From: Anagrus nilaparvatae
Lineage: Eukaryota; Arthropoda; Insecta; Hymenoptera; Mymaridae
Length of the DNA: 64,000 bases
Assembly: GCA_022575985.1 (NCBI GenBank)
Contig: JAKSXM010000238.1
Span: 14,092,001-14,156,000, forward strand
Direction of reading: 5' to 3'
The position numbers and the translations under genes were made by a program. The notes below the pieces were generated by a model. The model was not told the origin of the DNA. It worked only from the letters and a program-made list of their open reading frames with translations, and made no database searches. The stretch's first letter is position 1, and every line of letters starts with the position of its first letter. Of this stretch, positions 23,348 to 35,900 are shown piece after piece.

Positions 23348-25030
23348 TTAGGCTGTTTTTCTGAGAAAATTAAAGTACGAATAAGAAGTTTTAATAACCT
23401 GAAAAAATTAATTCTCTATAAAATAATTGTTTTAATTAAAAGTATTATTGTTTAACATACTTTTGTATAAGTAACCATGTCCATTGGTATAAAGAAAGCC
23501 TCAATGCTTGGTGGCTGCAAACATCTCACTAACATCATTTGTATTAATTTCTGAGTTTTTAAAGAAGCGTCTTCCCAGTTAGAATCGTATCTTAAATTAA
23601 AAAAATAGGTTTTAATGTGTAAATGAAAATTTTTACTACATAAAAATTCGGTTTACATGCTATTGAACAGTTTGTCATTGGCATCAACGATTCTTTGAGC
23701 GTGTCCATATTGGAAAAACGACAAAACTACAATAGCTATAAAAAATAGCGTGCATTTTATAGCCGTTTTAGCATCATCTTGAAGAATGACCTGAATATTG
23801 TTTGACGTTAATAACTTTGTATTTCAATAATATTCAGAAATAAAATATTTTTTTCAACTTACTGCTACACCACACAAGCTTATCAATGGAAGGGTAAAAA
23901 GCATTAGGATACCAAATAATTTTTTGTAACAATTCTTAAATTTATCAAGAAAACTAAAAAAATAATTTTGTGTATTAATTTGGCGAAATATTTAAAAATG
24001 TTTATTCTTACTGAATAATTTCTTGGTGAAAAGCTATGCAATCGATTATTTTTAGATATTTTACATCTTCTGCGTTTGAATTTTCCAAAGCCATTTTTAT
24101 ACGATATCTGAACGAAACATCAATTAAATAATGAGTAAATATAGAAATCAAAATCCTAATACCTATTGATTAATTACCTGAGTATATTAAATAGCCCAAT
24201 AATATGTTGACCTATACTAGCAAAGAAACAAAATGCTCCAAGTACGGTTAAAATAGCCACGATAACACAAATTACTGTAAAAGCGTATATTTTATAGAAG
24301 TGTTCCTGCTCATCGACAATAAATTCCATCAAAATGAGGTGCTCTTTAACCCTCGGTTCATTCAAAGGCTTAACAATGTCCATTATTGGTGTTATCATTG
24401 GAGTTAATGATCCTAAGAATCCAAATGATAAGCACAAAACTACAAAAATGATACCTGCTTTAAAAAAAATTTTATATAAATATCTTTAACTTACCTATGT
24501 AAAAGAAATTCGTCTTTTTCCCTGTATCAGCAGCTTTTTTTAAAATTTGTAATTCGATTCTTTCTACTGTAGTTTTCCAATGAGCGCAAATATCATCAAG
24601 AATTGATTTTATCTATGAAATAAATAGGAAAATAATTTATAAAGTTATTCCGTTTCATATACTGTTTTTAATTTTTGTGTAAACCTGATTTTCGTTGATC
24701 CAAAAATGGAGCCACATAGCATCTGTTATTAAGAGTAAGAAAAATTCAGATAAAGCCTCAAGAACAAGATTTGATTTGTTTTTGTTTTCATACAATTTAG
24801 TTAGCTGTTTTGTAAAAAAAGATAAATGTGCAAATATTTTCTTTCAATAATTTAATAAATATACATTTTTTTTTAATTACCATAAGAATTTCTATCATAC
24901 GAGCAGTTGCAATCGCGATGAATCTTATAATTTTAGGTATGATTCCATTATCGTAAGGCCAAATTCCAACAATTTTTAATAAAATTTTTAATTCTTTAAA
25001 ATATTTTTTAAAATAATAAGACTGCGCCAT
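23348..25030 (-). CDS. Odorant receptor 5 (nine exons, 383 aa)
   Basis: Seven-transmembrane insect odorant receptor. Exons in coding order: 24881-25030, 24685-24804, 24495-24612, 24178-24439, 24012-24107, 23863-23953, 23657-23790, 23461-23590, 23348-23398 (1152 nt, all GT-AG). The N-terminus is MAQSYYFKKYFKELK with GIWPYDNG. Exon 4 carries NEPRVKEHLILMEFIVDEQ. The last exon reads KTSYSYFNFLRKTA and then TAA, with N replacing the usual T in SYFT. All introns are short and free of insertions. Exon 4 is nearly identical to that of gene 6, while exons 6 and 7 are more divergent than either gene 1 or gene 6. The frame is intact. Confidence 0.93.
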
Positions 25031-25119
25031 AATTTTATTACATATTTTTATTCGGAAAGACTAACAAAAACTGAGCTCAATAATTGTTAAGAAAACGATT
25101 TATTGCATTTATTGATTTT
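25031..25119 (-). promoter_or_regulatory. Proximal promoter module of OR gene 5
   Basis: ACGATTTATTGCATTTATTG begins at 25095, about 65 bp upstream of the ATG, with TCGGAAAGACTAACAAAAAC downstream of it, as in genes 1 and 6. Confidence 0.6.
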
Positions 25120-25569
25120 AACTTGAAACGCATTGTCTATTTTTACTTATACTATACGTATGTTATTAACTATATTTGCATTAAATAATCTTAGATAAGG
25201 TGAAATTATAGACATTTCAATAAATATTTCCTAGTATCAAAATTTTAGAGCCTTAAGGGGGTAATAGGGGCTTAAGTGTATATTATGTGCTTTATTTTAG
25301 CTGCCATAATAGAATTGCATTAACTTGCCTCTTTGCTGTTTTAGCTCAAAATTTTTTTTTAGACGTCGACTAAATGTTTTAAAAACTACAAATAATATTT
25401 CAAATTTCCTCTCCATGTTATATTCAGCATATAGTAAAGCAAATAAAAATTTAGCAAGCTTAATATGTAAAATTTTATTGAAAATTTATTGTTAATTATT
25501 CTAAATAGTTTCCTTTGAATTCCTGTTTTAGAATTTATTTGTTTTCGTAAAAAATAAATTTTATTTCAT

Positions 25570-25780
25570 TATCTTCAGGCCAAATTTTATACAATTTCAA
25601 TAAAATTTTTTGCTCTTTAAAGTATTTTAAAAGATAATATGAATGTCATTTCATAAAATTACTCGCAGTATAATTACATGTTTTCCCTTACTAAAATAAA
25701 AATAAAAACTACAGCATAAGTAATTAGCAGTAAAGTAGGAAGTACACGTGTAAGTTTTACTGCAACTTATGGATTTTTTC
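25570..25780 (-). pseudogene. Relic OR exon 1 and promoter-like module upstream of gene 5
   Basis: About 25660 down to 25570 on the minus strand resembles a degenerate exon 1 (the TATTATCTTTTAAAATACTT context and a GGCCTGAAGATAA remnant of the WPYD region). Upstream is GTACACGTGTAA at 25742-25753. This parallels 2720-2926 and shows that the relic was duplicated with the genes. Confidence 0.5.
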
Positions 25781-26073
25781 CAAAATACTATTCATAACAA
25801 TTAATTTTTTAATTTTAATAAATAAAATTTAATACGATATCTAAGATTTTTTTGGGTAGATATTCCTCAATTGATGTATCTGAAACTAATTCTTGGGTCT
25901 TCAAATCGGTTCTAAAGTATTTTTCGCTCAAAGTTTAACATCGAAAATAATTTATCAGCCGAATTTTCACCCTCCTAGGTCTTGTCCTTGATTTTTTATA
26001 TCCATTTTAGTTTTTACTGCATTTTTGATTTTTTTAAGTTTTAAGAGCTCAATAAATATTATAAATTCTTCCA

Positions 26074-28398
26074 AACGATTATTTTATTGTAAAAAAATTT
26101 TTCTTCTGATATCTGTATAGGAAATTTTAAATTAAGGATAACGTTTACGAATACTTTTTTTAATTAATTCCAATTGGACATTAACTCATTAACGGAGAGT
26201 TTTGGAAATGAGCAAAAATAAGTATATTCCCTTATAGATAAGTGGCTAAAAAGTTCATCCTTCTGATAAAATTTCATGCTCTTTTAGAATCTGATATTAG
26301 TTTTCACCTACAACCCTTAAAAATACCCTAAAAACGGGGATGAAAGGGATAGGTCAAGCATTATTAGGAAATGTTTGGAAAAATCAATGAAAAAAGTATC
26401 CAGTTTTATTGAAAAATGTTTAAAAATAATATATTTTATGTAAATTTAAATAATCTTCGTATACATTGAGGTCTCATACATTTTTTACAACCCTTAAAAG
26501 GTGGATAGGGGTGGTACTCCAGTCAAAATACGGGTTTGGTTGTATTAATACTGACCAACACCAGATTTGTTCTGCTATAGGTTTTTTGGCTCGCTGAACA
26601 CGAGAATTGTAGTCATTTGGCAGAGAAATTGGGGTTCCACCTTTAAATTTGGAAAAACTACCCCCAAAAAGGTTTTTTTTTTACTTATTCGCTCTTTGAG
26701 CACTTAGGTTTGCACCATTCGGGTTTGATGGGTCGCTATCAATAATTTTGACTTCTTTCTTATAAATAATTAAAATTTCCCCCTTGAATTGGTTATAACT
26801 ACCTCCAAAAAGGGGGTGTTTTTGCTATTTACGTACTTTTAATTAATTAATATATTAATATATTAATATACTTTTTTAATTAATATCATCCAGGATATGC
26901 CCATATAAGTTTTTTGGGTCATTAAACAAAAATTTCGACTCCTTTTTCATAAATATTTAATATTTCACCCTTAAAATAGCTAGAACTACCCCTAAAAGGG
27001 ATTTTTTTTATATTTTTACCTGATTTTTGCACTTTGAGCATCCAATTTAAATTCTTATACGTTTTTTGGGCCACTAATTAAGAATTTCGACTTCTTTTTC
27101 AAAAATAATCAATATTTCACCCTTAAAATAGCTAAAAATACCCCTAATATGGGTATATCCTGGACGCTCAAAGTGCAAAATAGCAAAAATACCCAATTTA
27201 GGGGTAGTTTTAGCTGCTCTAAGGGTGAAATATTGATTATATATGAAAAAGAAGTCGGAATTCTTGATTAGTGGCCCAAAAATCGTATAAGAATGTACTT
27301 TAAATGCTTAAAGTGCAAAACTAGCAAAAACATCCCTTTAAGGGGTAGTTCTAGCTATTTTAAGGGTGAAATATTAAATATTTATGAAAAAGGAGTCGAA
27401 ATTTTTGTGTAACGACCCAAAAAACCTATATGGGCATATCCTGGATGCTAAAAGTACGTAAATAGCAAAAAGACCCCCTTTTTGGAGGTAGTTATAACCA
27501 ATTCAAGGGGGAAATTTTAATTATTTATAAGAAAGAAGTCAAAATTACACTGAAAAAAAATTACTGGCCACGCGCCTAGATTGCTAGTACAGGCGTAGTG
27601 CCTGTTTAGCGAGACCGGCGAGGGCCTCGAACGAACTGGCGTTTCACGCGTTTGGAGAGGGGGCCCCAGCATTTTCTCTTTGTATTTTTTATATGTCACG
27701 TGATCTAAACGTGTGAAACGCAAGTTTGTTCGAGGCCCGGAGCCCGTTCTCGTTGAACACGCTCTGCGCCTATAAAATTCTAGGCGCGTGGCCAGTAATT
27801 TTTTTTCAGTGTATTGATAGCGACCCATCAATGGAACCCGAATGGTGCAAACCTAAGTGCTCAAAGAGCGAATAAGTAAAAAAAAAACCTTTTTGGGGGT
27901 ATTATTTCCAAATTTAAAGGTGGAACCCAATTTCTCTGCCAAATGACTACAATTCTCGTGTTCAGCGAGCCAAAAAACCTATAGTAGAACAAATCTGGTG
28001 TTGGTCAGTATTAATACAACCAAACCCGTATTTTGACTGGAGTACCACCCCTATCCACCTTTTAAGGGTTGTAAAAATGTATGAGACCTCAATGTATACG
28101 AAGATTATTTAAATTTACATAAAATATATTATTTTTAAACATTTTTCAATAAAACTGGATACTTTTTTCATTGATTTTTCCAAACATTTCCTAATAATGC
28201 TTGACCTATCCCTTTCATCCCCGTTTTTAGGGTATTTTTATATTTATTTTTGCTCAATTCCAAAACTCTCCGCCCCGGCGTTAATGGGTTAATGTCCAAT
28301 TGGAATTAATTAATAAAAGTATTCGTATACGTTATCATTTATTTAAAATTTCCTATACAGATATCAGAAAAAAAATTTGTTTACAATAAAATAATCTT
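26074..28398. repeat. Very large imperfect palindrome with 1.1-kb arms
   Basis: The left arm (from about 26074) is matched in inverted order by the right arm (to about 28398). Paired words include TTGGTCAGTATTAATACAAC against its complement, AACCAATTCAAGGGGGAAAT, and the outer CTGATATCTGTATAGG against CCTATACAGATATCAG. The centre is near 27150-27195. The arms include inverted copies of an old Penelope fragment at the outer ends (GATAACGTTTACGAATAC). Inside these is an element with TTAA next to its GGAGAGTTTTGG ends. A 264-bp MITE interrupts the right arm. No gene. Confidence 0.85.
27548..27811. mobile_element. GC-rich foldback MITE inserted in the large palindrome
   Basis: Ends CACTGAAAAAAAATTACTGG and CCAGTAATTTTTTTTCAGTG, with a TA duplication on both sides (27546-27547 and 27812-27813). 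The partner arm of the palindrome shows the empty site CTATCAATAATTTTGAC near 26736-26752. The interior is GC-rich with a second inverted pair (GCGTTTCACGCG and GTGTGAAACGC; GGGCCTCGAACGAAC and GTTCGAGGCCC). No ORF. Confidence 0.85.
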
Positions 28399-28529
28399 TA
28401 TTTATAATTTAAAAAACACATAAATTTTGTTAGTTTTTTTTAATTTTTTCCGGGTTATGTTGGTACCTATGCCGCGAGATGGTGGCCCGTAGACTGTTTC
28501 GTAAAAATTATCCCATATTATCTTCAATA

Positions 28530-28800
28530 GAAATAGTTTTTATTTATAAATTTTTAAAATACAAACAATTATAAATACACTTGAATTTAAATACCAAAAT
28601 ATACATTGAACAATTATAATACTTATTGTTAATAGCGAGATAACTATTTTAAAATATAAATATTGAATGTACATATATTTATTAATAAAGATTGTAAACA
28701 TTTTATTGTACAATGAAAATCAATTAAGTTTTCTATTTTCCTAGTCACTTGAATAGTACACAAAGTGGCAATGTCCTCAAATTAACGATGTCAGACATTT
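28530..28800. repeat. Orphan 3'-flank block of the OR 2/3/4 subgroup
   Basis: Matches the DNA downstream of genes 3 and 4 (AATAGAAATAGTTTTTATTTA, CCAAAATATACATTGAA, CTAGTCACTTG). No receptor gene of that subgroup lies next to it here. It marks a deleted or moved receptor. Confidence 0.55.
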
Positions 28801-29185
28801 TTTTTAGATATCAAACAATCAGAGGCTAGGTAAAGTATTAATTTTGCCCAACAAAATACAGCTTTAATTTTCAGTTAAGAAAATTACCAAATTAATCTAC
28901 ATAAAATGAAAAATGTGGCTGCTTTTCCTATATTTGAGAAAATTTTCCTTTTCCTCAAAAAATTAAATGATATTGTAACCCCAATGCCGTCTGCTTCGCT
29001 CATTTTTTTTTGTTAGAAAGCACAGCTTTTCTTTTATTTTTTAATTGAGAATCTATGATTATTTATTAATTTTTGCAATTTTCTTTTTAAACTTAATTAA
29101 AAATTAAAGCCGTATTTTGTTGGACAAAATTAATACTTTACCTAGCATCTGGTTGGTCGATACCTAAAAAAATGGCTGATATTCA
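28793..29185. mobile_element. Foldback element, CAATCAGAGGCT family
   Basis: Left arm TTTTTTTAGATATCAAACAA with TAAAGTATTAATTTTGCCCA is matched by right arm GGACAAAATTAATACTTTAC with GATACCTAAAAAAATGGC. Arms are about 110 bp. No ORF. A partial copy lies at 18430-18570. Confidence 0.7.
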
Positions 29186-29209
29186 GCCTTTTTAAGAGCA
29201 TATGAGCGT

Positions 29210-29335
29210 TAATATGGGCGCATAAATTTTACGAACGGTAGATAAGAGAGACGGAAAAAGCTCTATATCAATCTCGGAGTTTTTATAGCTCTTCAAACCT
29301 ACCATTATAAAATTTATACGCCCATTAAAAACCGA
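29210..29335. repeat. Small foldback, TTAATATGGGCGCATAAAT ends
   Basis: TTAATATGGGCGCATAAATT with TTACGAACGGTAG is mirrored by CTACCATTATAAAATTTATA with CGCCCATTAA. It makes a short imperfect hairpin of about 30-bp arms. Confidence 0.6.
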
Positions 29336-29920
29336 AAAAACCGTAGTTTTGGACACTAAGTGTTTAGTTCATTAATTGACAGAAAATTTATTACTAACAA
29401 AAAAAATTCTTTACAACCCATTATTTTTTTTTTACTGTGAATCCCTGAGATCAATTTCATTCTAGTTATTTAGCTTATATTTACAAAAAACAATAAGTGA
29501 CCAAACCGTATCGTTGTCAACCATCCTTGACCAAATGGGGTTTATCATCTGGATGAAAATCATAAGCATACTAAGAATTCACTTTAAATTTCAAGCATGT
29601 ATTACAAGAATGTATTACAATTAAACATGATTTTATAAATTTGCAAAATTCTTTTAAGAATTATAAAAAAATTAGTTTCTGCTATTTTTTTTGTTGAATA
29701 AGTTAATTAAAATACCAAAAAAAATAAAAAACTATAAATTTTAAAAAGTTTAAATTTGTATGTTAGTATAGCATTTTAAAATTGATCAAAATTAATAGGA
29801 TCACTGATTTATAGTTAAAATTTTTTTTTTCAATATTCATTTCATAAATTACAAAATTTTCCAATAATAGAAGTTGCAAAAGGCTTACAATTAAAGTAAA
29901 TAAGTAATAATTTTTTAAGT

Positions 29921-32900
29921 TTACGCTGTTCTCCTGAGAAAAGTAAAGTACGAACAAGAAGTTTTAATAACCTGAAAAAAATAATTCTCAATAAAATAAT
30001 TGCTTTAGATAAAAATGTTATTTTTAACATACTTTTGTATAAGTAACCATGTCCACTGGTATAAAGAAAGCCTTAATTCTTGGTGGCTGCGAACATCTCA
30101 CTAGCATCATTTGTATTAATTTCTGAGTTTTTAAAGAAGCGTCTTCCCAATTTGAATCGTATCTAAAATTTAAAAAAAATAAGCTTTCATGTGTAGTAGG
30201 AAATTTTTACTACATAAAAGTTCAGTTTACATGCTATTAAACAGTTTGTCATTGGCATCATTGATACTTTGAGCGTGTTTATAAAGTAAGAACATCATAA
30301 TTGCAACACCTATAAATAATAGCGTGCAATTGATTGCCGTTTTAGCATCATCTTGAAGAATGACCTGAATTTTACTTCGCGTTAATAACTTTGTATTTCA
30401 ATAATATTTAGAAATAAAATATTTTTTTCAACTTACTGCTACACCACACAAACTTATCAATAGAAGAGATAAAAGCATTAGGATACCCAATAATTTGTTG
30501 TGACATTTCTTGAATTTATCAAGAAAACTAAAAAAATAATTCTGTGTATTAATTTGGCGAAATATTTAAAAATGTTTATTCTTACTGATTAATTTCTTGG
30601 TGAAAAGCTATGCAATCGATTATTTTTTGATATTTTACATCTTCTGCGTTTGAATTTTTCAAAGCCATTTTTATACGATATCTGAACAAAACATCAATTA
30701 AATAATGAGTAAATATAGAAATCAAAATTTTAATACCTTTTGATTAATTACCTGAGTATATTAAATAGCCCAATAATATGTTGACCTATACTAGCAAAGA
30801 AACAAAATGCTCCAAGTACGGTTAAAATAGCCACGATAACACAAATTACTGTAAAAGCGTATATTTTATAGAAATGTTCTTGTTCATCGACAATAAATTC
30901 CATCAAAATGAGGTGCTCTTTAACCCTCGGTTCATTCAATGGCTTGATAATGTCCATTATTGGTGTTATCATTGGAGTTAATGATGCTAAGATTGCAAAT
31001 GTTACGCACAAAACTACAAAAATGATACATGCTTTTAAAAATACTTATAACCGGTTTGCGTAAACACAACCTAAATGCATGGAACATGTTTACTTCTAGC
31101 TGAAAACTAGGTATAATACAAATGTCAATTTAATACATAATAATAATACAATAAATATCTTATATTGTGTGTGTGAATAATTTCTATTATAGATATGATT
31201 ACAAAACCTGTTTTAGAGTTATTTAAAGTTTAAAGGGAAATATATGGATTTTTAAATTTTATAATAATTTGTCGTATAAAATATTTCCTGAAAATATTAC
31301 CCTTTCCTTAAAATATTACCTGATCAATGAAAATCATGATTGTAAGGACATTTACAAACATTTAACACCTATACATTTTTGTAAGAAAGGAAAATATATG
31401 GATACTTTAGAAGAATTCGAAATATATAAAAATACAAAAATAGACAAAGATAACATGCTTAACGATAAATTGATGTTCAATAAAAATATTTTATACGACA
31501 AATTATTATAAAATTTAAAAATCCATATATTTCCCTTTAAACTTTAAATAACTCTAAAACAGGTTTTGTAATCATATCTATAATAGAAATTATTCACACA
31601 CACAATATAAGATATTTATTGTATTATTATTATGTATTAAATTGTCATTATTTTCTTATCTTTTAAATAATACACGTTAGATTTTATAGAAATATTAAAT
31701 AAAATTAGTATTATACAGTTGCTCGACCATGCAACATTGACGTAAACTATGTTCAAAAAGTGTTTTAATATAATTTTATTTTTCTCATTAATTGAGACAA
31801 ACCTGAGGATGGAAAGTTAACTTTCCGAAACGCGTCGTTTTTTAACAAAATGATTAAATTGTAAAAAGAAGGAACAATAAAAGATATTTACATAAAAATA
31901 TTAAAGTGTTTTATTTATAATATTTACAATTGGAGACAAATTCAAAATAATTATGATTGAAGCCGATCAAGCAAAATTAGTCTATAAATTTAAAAAGATC
32001 AAAATAAAAATATTTAAAATTAATTTGAACATAAAATTCAACAAAAAGTGTTTACGTTCCAAGATTATACCAAACTATGTTAACATCAATATAAAATCTA
32101 AATCACAGGCAGCAAAGATAACAAAACATAAAGCTCAACTTAATTGGATAAATAACGAAATCAAACAACAATATCGCATAAAAAATGAACTTAATTACAT
32201 ACTATACAAAACTCATCTAGAATTATTAAATACAATAGACAACAGATTAATTGATAATATCACAACTAAAATAAGCGAAGACATCAGAAAAATAATGAAA
32301 AACATCATTAAAAATAAAGATAAAAAATTTCATAAATTATACAACAAACAGAATAGCAACGAAACCATTAAAAATGTACACAATTTTTATCCAAGAGTGG
32401 TCAACTTAACAAACATAAAATTTAGCAAGAAAGAAATAAATTTATTAAATAAAGGTTTAGAATATAATTTACCGGAATTCAATAACAAATTTAAAGAAAT
32501 AATAAATCTAGAATCAACAATCAAAGGTATAAGTTCTCCAATAACACAAAACGAGATAAGAAACATAATCAACAAAAAGATTGACAGAAAAACAAATAAT
32601 ACAACAAAGATAAGAAATTCCAAGAAATACAGAAAATTTAAAGAAGACATGAACACCATAAAATCAATAAAAAATAAACTCCAAAATAATAATGCAATAA
32701 CATGTAAAGCTGACAAAGGCAACACCATAGTGATAATAGGTAATAGTGAACATTTACAAAAAACTTATAACTTCATTAGTGAAAACAATATAATCAAGTT
32801 AAACGATAATCCAACTGGAAAATATGTCAAAGAAATTAACGAAGCAATAAACTCGTGCATTAATTTAATAAACAAAAAAGATAGTTTCAAATATAAACAA

Positions 32901-35900
32901 ATAAAAGCATTAGCACCTTTATTTAATGGACTAATTAAATTACATAAAAATAATAAACCTATCAGACCTCTTATAAACTACAAAACAGCACCTAGTTATA
33001 AAATAGCACAATTCATTCATAGAATAATAGTTAATAGTTTAAAAATAGATAAACAAAGTAATTATAGTATTAAAAATAACATAGAATTTATTAATAACAT
33101 CAAAAATCAAAAAATTAATTTTAATTACAAGTTAACCACATTTGACATAAGCAACATGTACACAAACATACCAATAGATGAGGCTCTTAAAATACTAAAA
33201 TCAAGATTAGAATCTTCAAAAATTTTAAATAAAACCAAAATAGATGAATTAATAAAAATAACTAAAATTATCTTAAAACAGAATTACTTTACGTTCAATA
33301 ACGAATACTTTCTACAAAAAGATGGATTAGCCATGGGTAATCCATTAAGCTGTCTCTTGGCTGATTTATACATAAATAACTTTGAAAATACAAACGTTTT
33401 TACAAATACAAATCCACACCAAAAAAACATAATTAGTTACAACAGATATGTTGATGACATTTTTATAATATACAATGGCACAACTAGACAAATAGAAAGT
33501 TTTAAAAATTACATAAATAAATTTAATAAAAAAATCCAATTTACAAGTGAAATAGAGACAGACAATTCAATAAATTTTCTAGATATTAAAATTACAAAAA
33601 ATAACGACAAATTAAAATTTTCCATTTATAGAAAACCCACAACCACTGACACTGTAATACACAATGACTCACATCACCCCAAAAACCAAAAACTAGCAGC
33701 TTTCAATTCACTAATTCATAGAGCTTTATCAATACCCATGGAGATTGAAGATTTTAATCATGAAATCAATATAATCAAACAGATTGCTAAAAATAACGGT
33801 TATAATATCAAATTAATAAACCAACTAATAGAAAAACACAAAAACAAAAATAATAATTCAAATGCCACATCACAAAACTCATGCAAAACAAAATACATAG
33901 GCTCATTATACACTACAGAAACATCAAACATTTTAAGCAATGTCACAAAAAAATACGATATACGTATAGGTTTTAGAACTAACAACAAATTGAAAAAACA
34001 TCTTAATTTTAAAAAGAAAAGAAAGAAAAACGAAACAGATTTTATTCATGAATCAGGTGTATACAAAATTAATTGTCTTTACTGTAATAAATATTACATT
34101 GGCCAAACAGGTCGTAGTTTTTCTAAAAGGTTCGTTGAACACAAGCCAAAAATAACATCAGACCTCAGTAAAAATACTAACTTTGGAATGCACCTGATCA
34201 ATGAAAATCATGATTGTAAGGACATTTACAAACATTTAACACCTATACATTTTTGTAAGAAAGGAAAATATATGGATACTTTAGAAGAATTCGAAATATA
34301 TAAAAATACAAAAATAGACAAAGATAACATGCTTAACGATAAATTGATGTTCAATAAAAATATTTTATACGACAAATTATTATAAAATTTAAAAATCCAT
34401 ATATTTCCCTTTAAACTTTAAATAACTCTAAAACAGGTTTTGTAATCATATCTATAATAGAAATTATTCACACACACAATATAAGATATTTATTGTATTA
34501 TTATTATGTATTAAATTGTCATTATTTTCTTATCTTTTAAATAATACACGTTAGATTTTATAGAAATATTAAATAAAATTAGTATTATACAGTTGCTCGA
34601 CCATGCAACATTGACGTAAACTATGTTCAAAAAGTGTTTTAATATAATTTTATTTTTCTCATTAATTGAGACAAACCTGAGGATGGAAAGTTAACTTTCC
34701 GAAACGCGTCGTTTTTTAACAAAATGATTAAATTGTAAAAAGAAGGAACAATAAAAGATATTTACATAAAAATATTAAAGTGTTTTATTTATAATATTTA
34801 CAATTGGAGACAAATTCAAAATAATTATGATTGAAGCCGATCAAGCAAAATTAGTCTATAAATTTAAAAAGATCAAAATAAAAATATTTAAAATTAATTT
34901 GAACATAAAATTCAACAAAAAGTGTTTACGTTCCAAGATTATACCAAACTATGTTAACATCAATATAAAATCTAAATCACAGGCAGCAAAGATAACAAAA
35001 CATAAAGCTCAACTTAATTGGATAAATAACGAAATCAAACAACAATATCGCATAAAAAATGAACTTAATTACATACTATACAAAACTCATCTAGAATTAT
35101 TAAATACAATAGACAACAGATTAATTGATAATATCACAACTAAAATAAGCGAAGACATCAGAAAAATAATGAAAAACATCATTAAAAATAAAGATAAAAA
35201 ATTTCATAAATTATACAACAAACAGAATAGCAACGAAACCATTAAAAATGTACACAATTTTTATCCAAGAGTGGTCAACTTAACAAACATAAAATTTAGC
35301 AAGAAAGAAATAAATTTATTAAATAAAGGTTTAGAATATAATTTACCGGAATTCAATAACAAATTTAAAGAAATAATAAATCTAGAATCAACAATCAAAG
35401 GTATAAGTTCTCCAATAACACAAAACGAGATAAGAAACATAATCAACAAAAAGATTGACAGAAAAACAAATAATACAACAAAGATAAGAAATTCCAAGAA
35501 ATACAGAAAATTTAAAGAAGACATGAACACCATAAAATCAATAAAAAATAAACTCCAAAATAATAATGCAATAACATGTAAAGCTGACAAAGGCAACACC
35601 ATAGTGATAATAGGTAATAGTGAACATTTACAAAAAACTTATAACTTCATTAGTGAAAACAATATAATCAAGTTAAACGATAATCCAACTGGAAAATATG
35701 TCAAAGAAATTAACGAAGCAATAAACTCGTGCATTAATTTAATAAACAAAAAAGATAGTTTCAAATATAAACAAATAAAAGCATTAGCACCTTTATTTAA
35801 TGGACTAATTAAATTACATAAAAATAATAAACCTATCAGACCTCTTATAAACTACAAAACAGCACCTAGTTATAAAATAGCACAATTCATTCATAGAATA

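Noticed and set aside
27517..27831. 104-codon minus-strand ORF with an Arg-rich sequence
   Set aside because: It lies wholly over the GC-rich MITE and its junctions. The open frame results from base composition.
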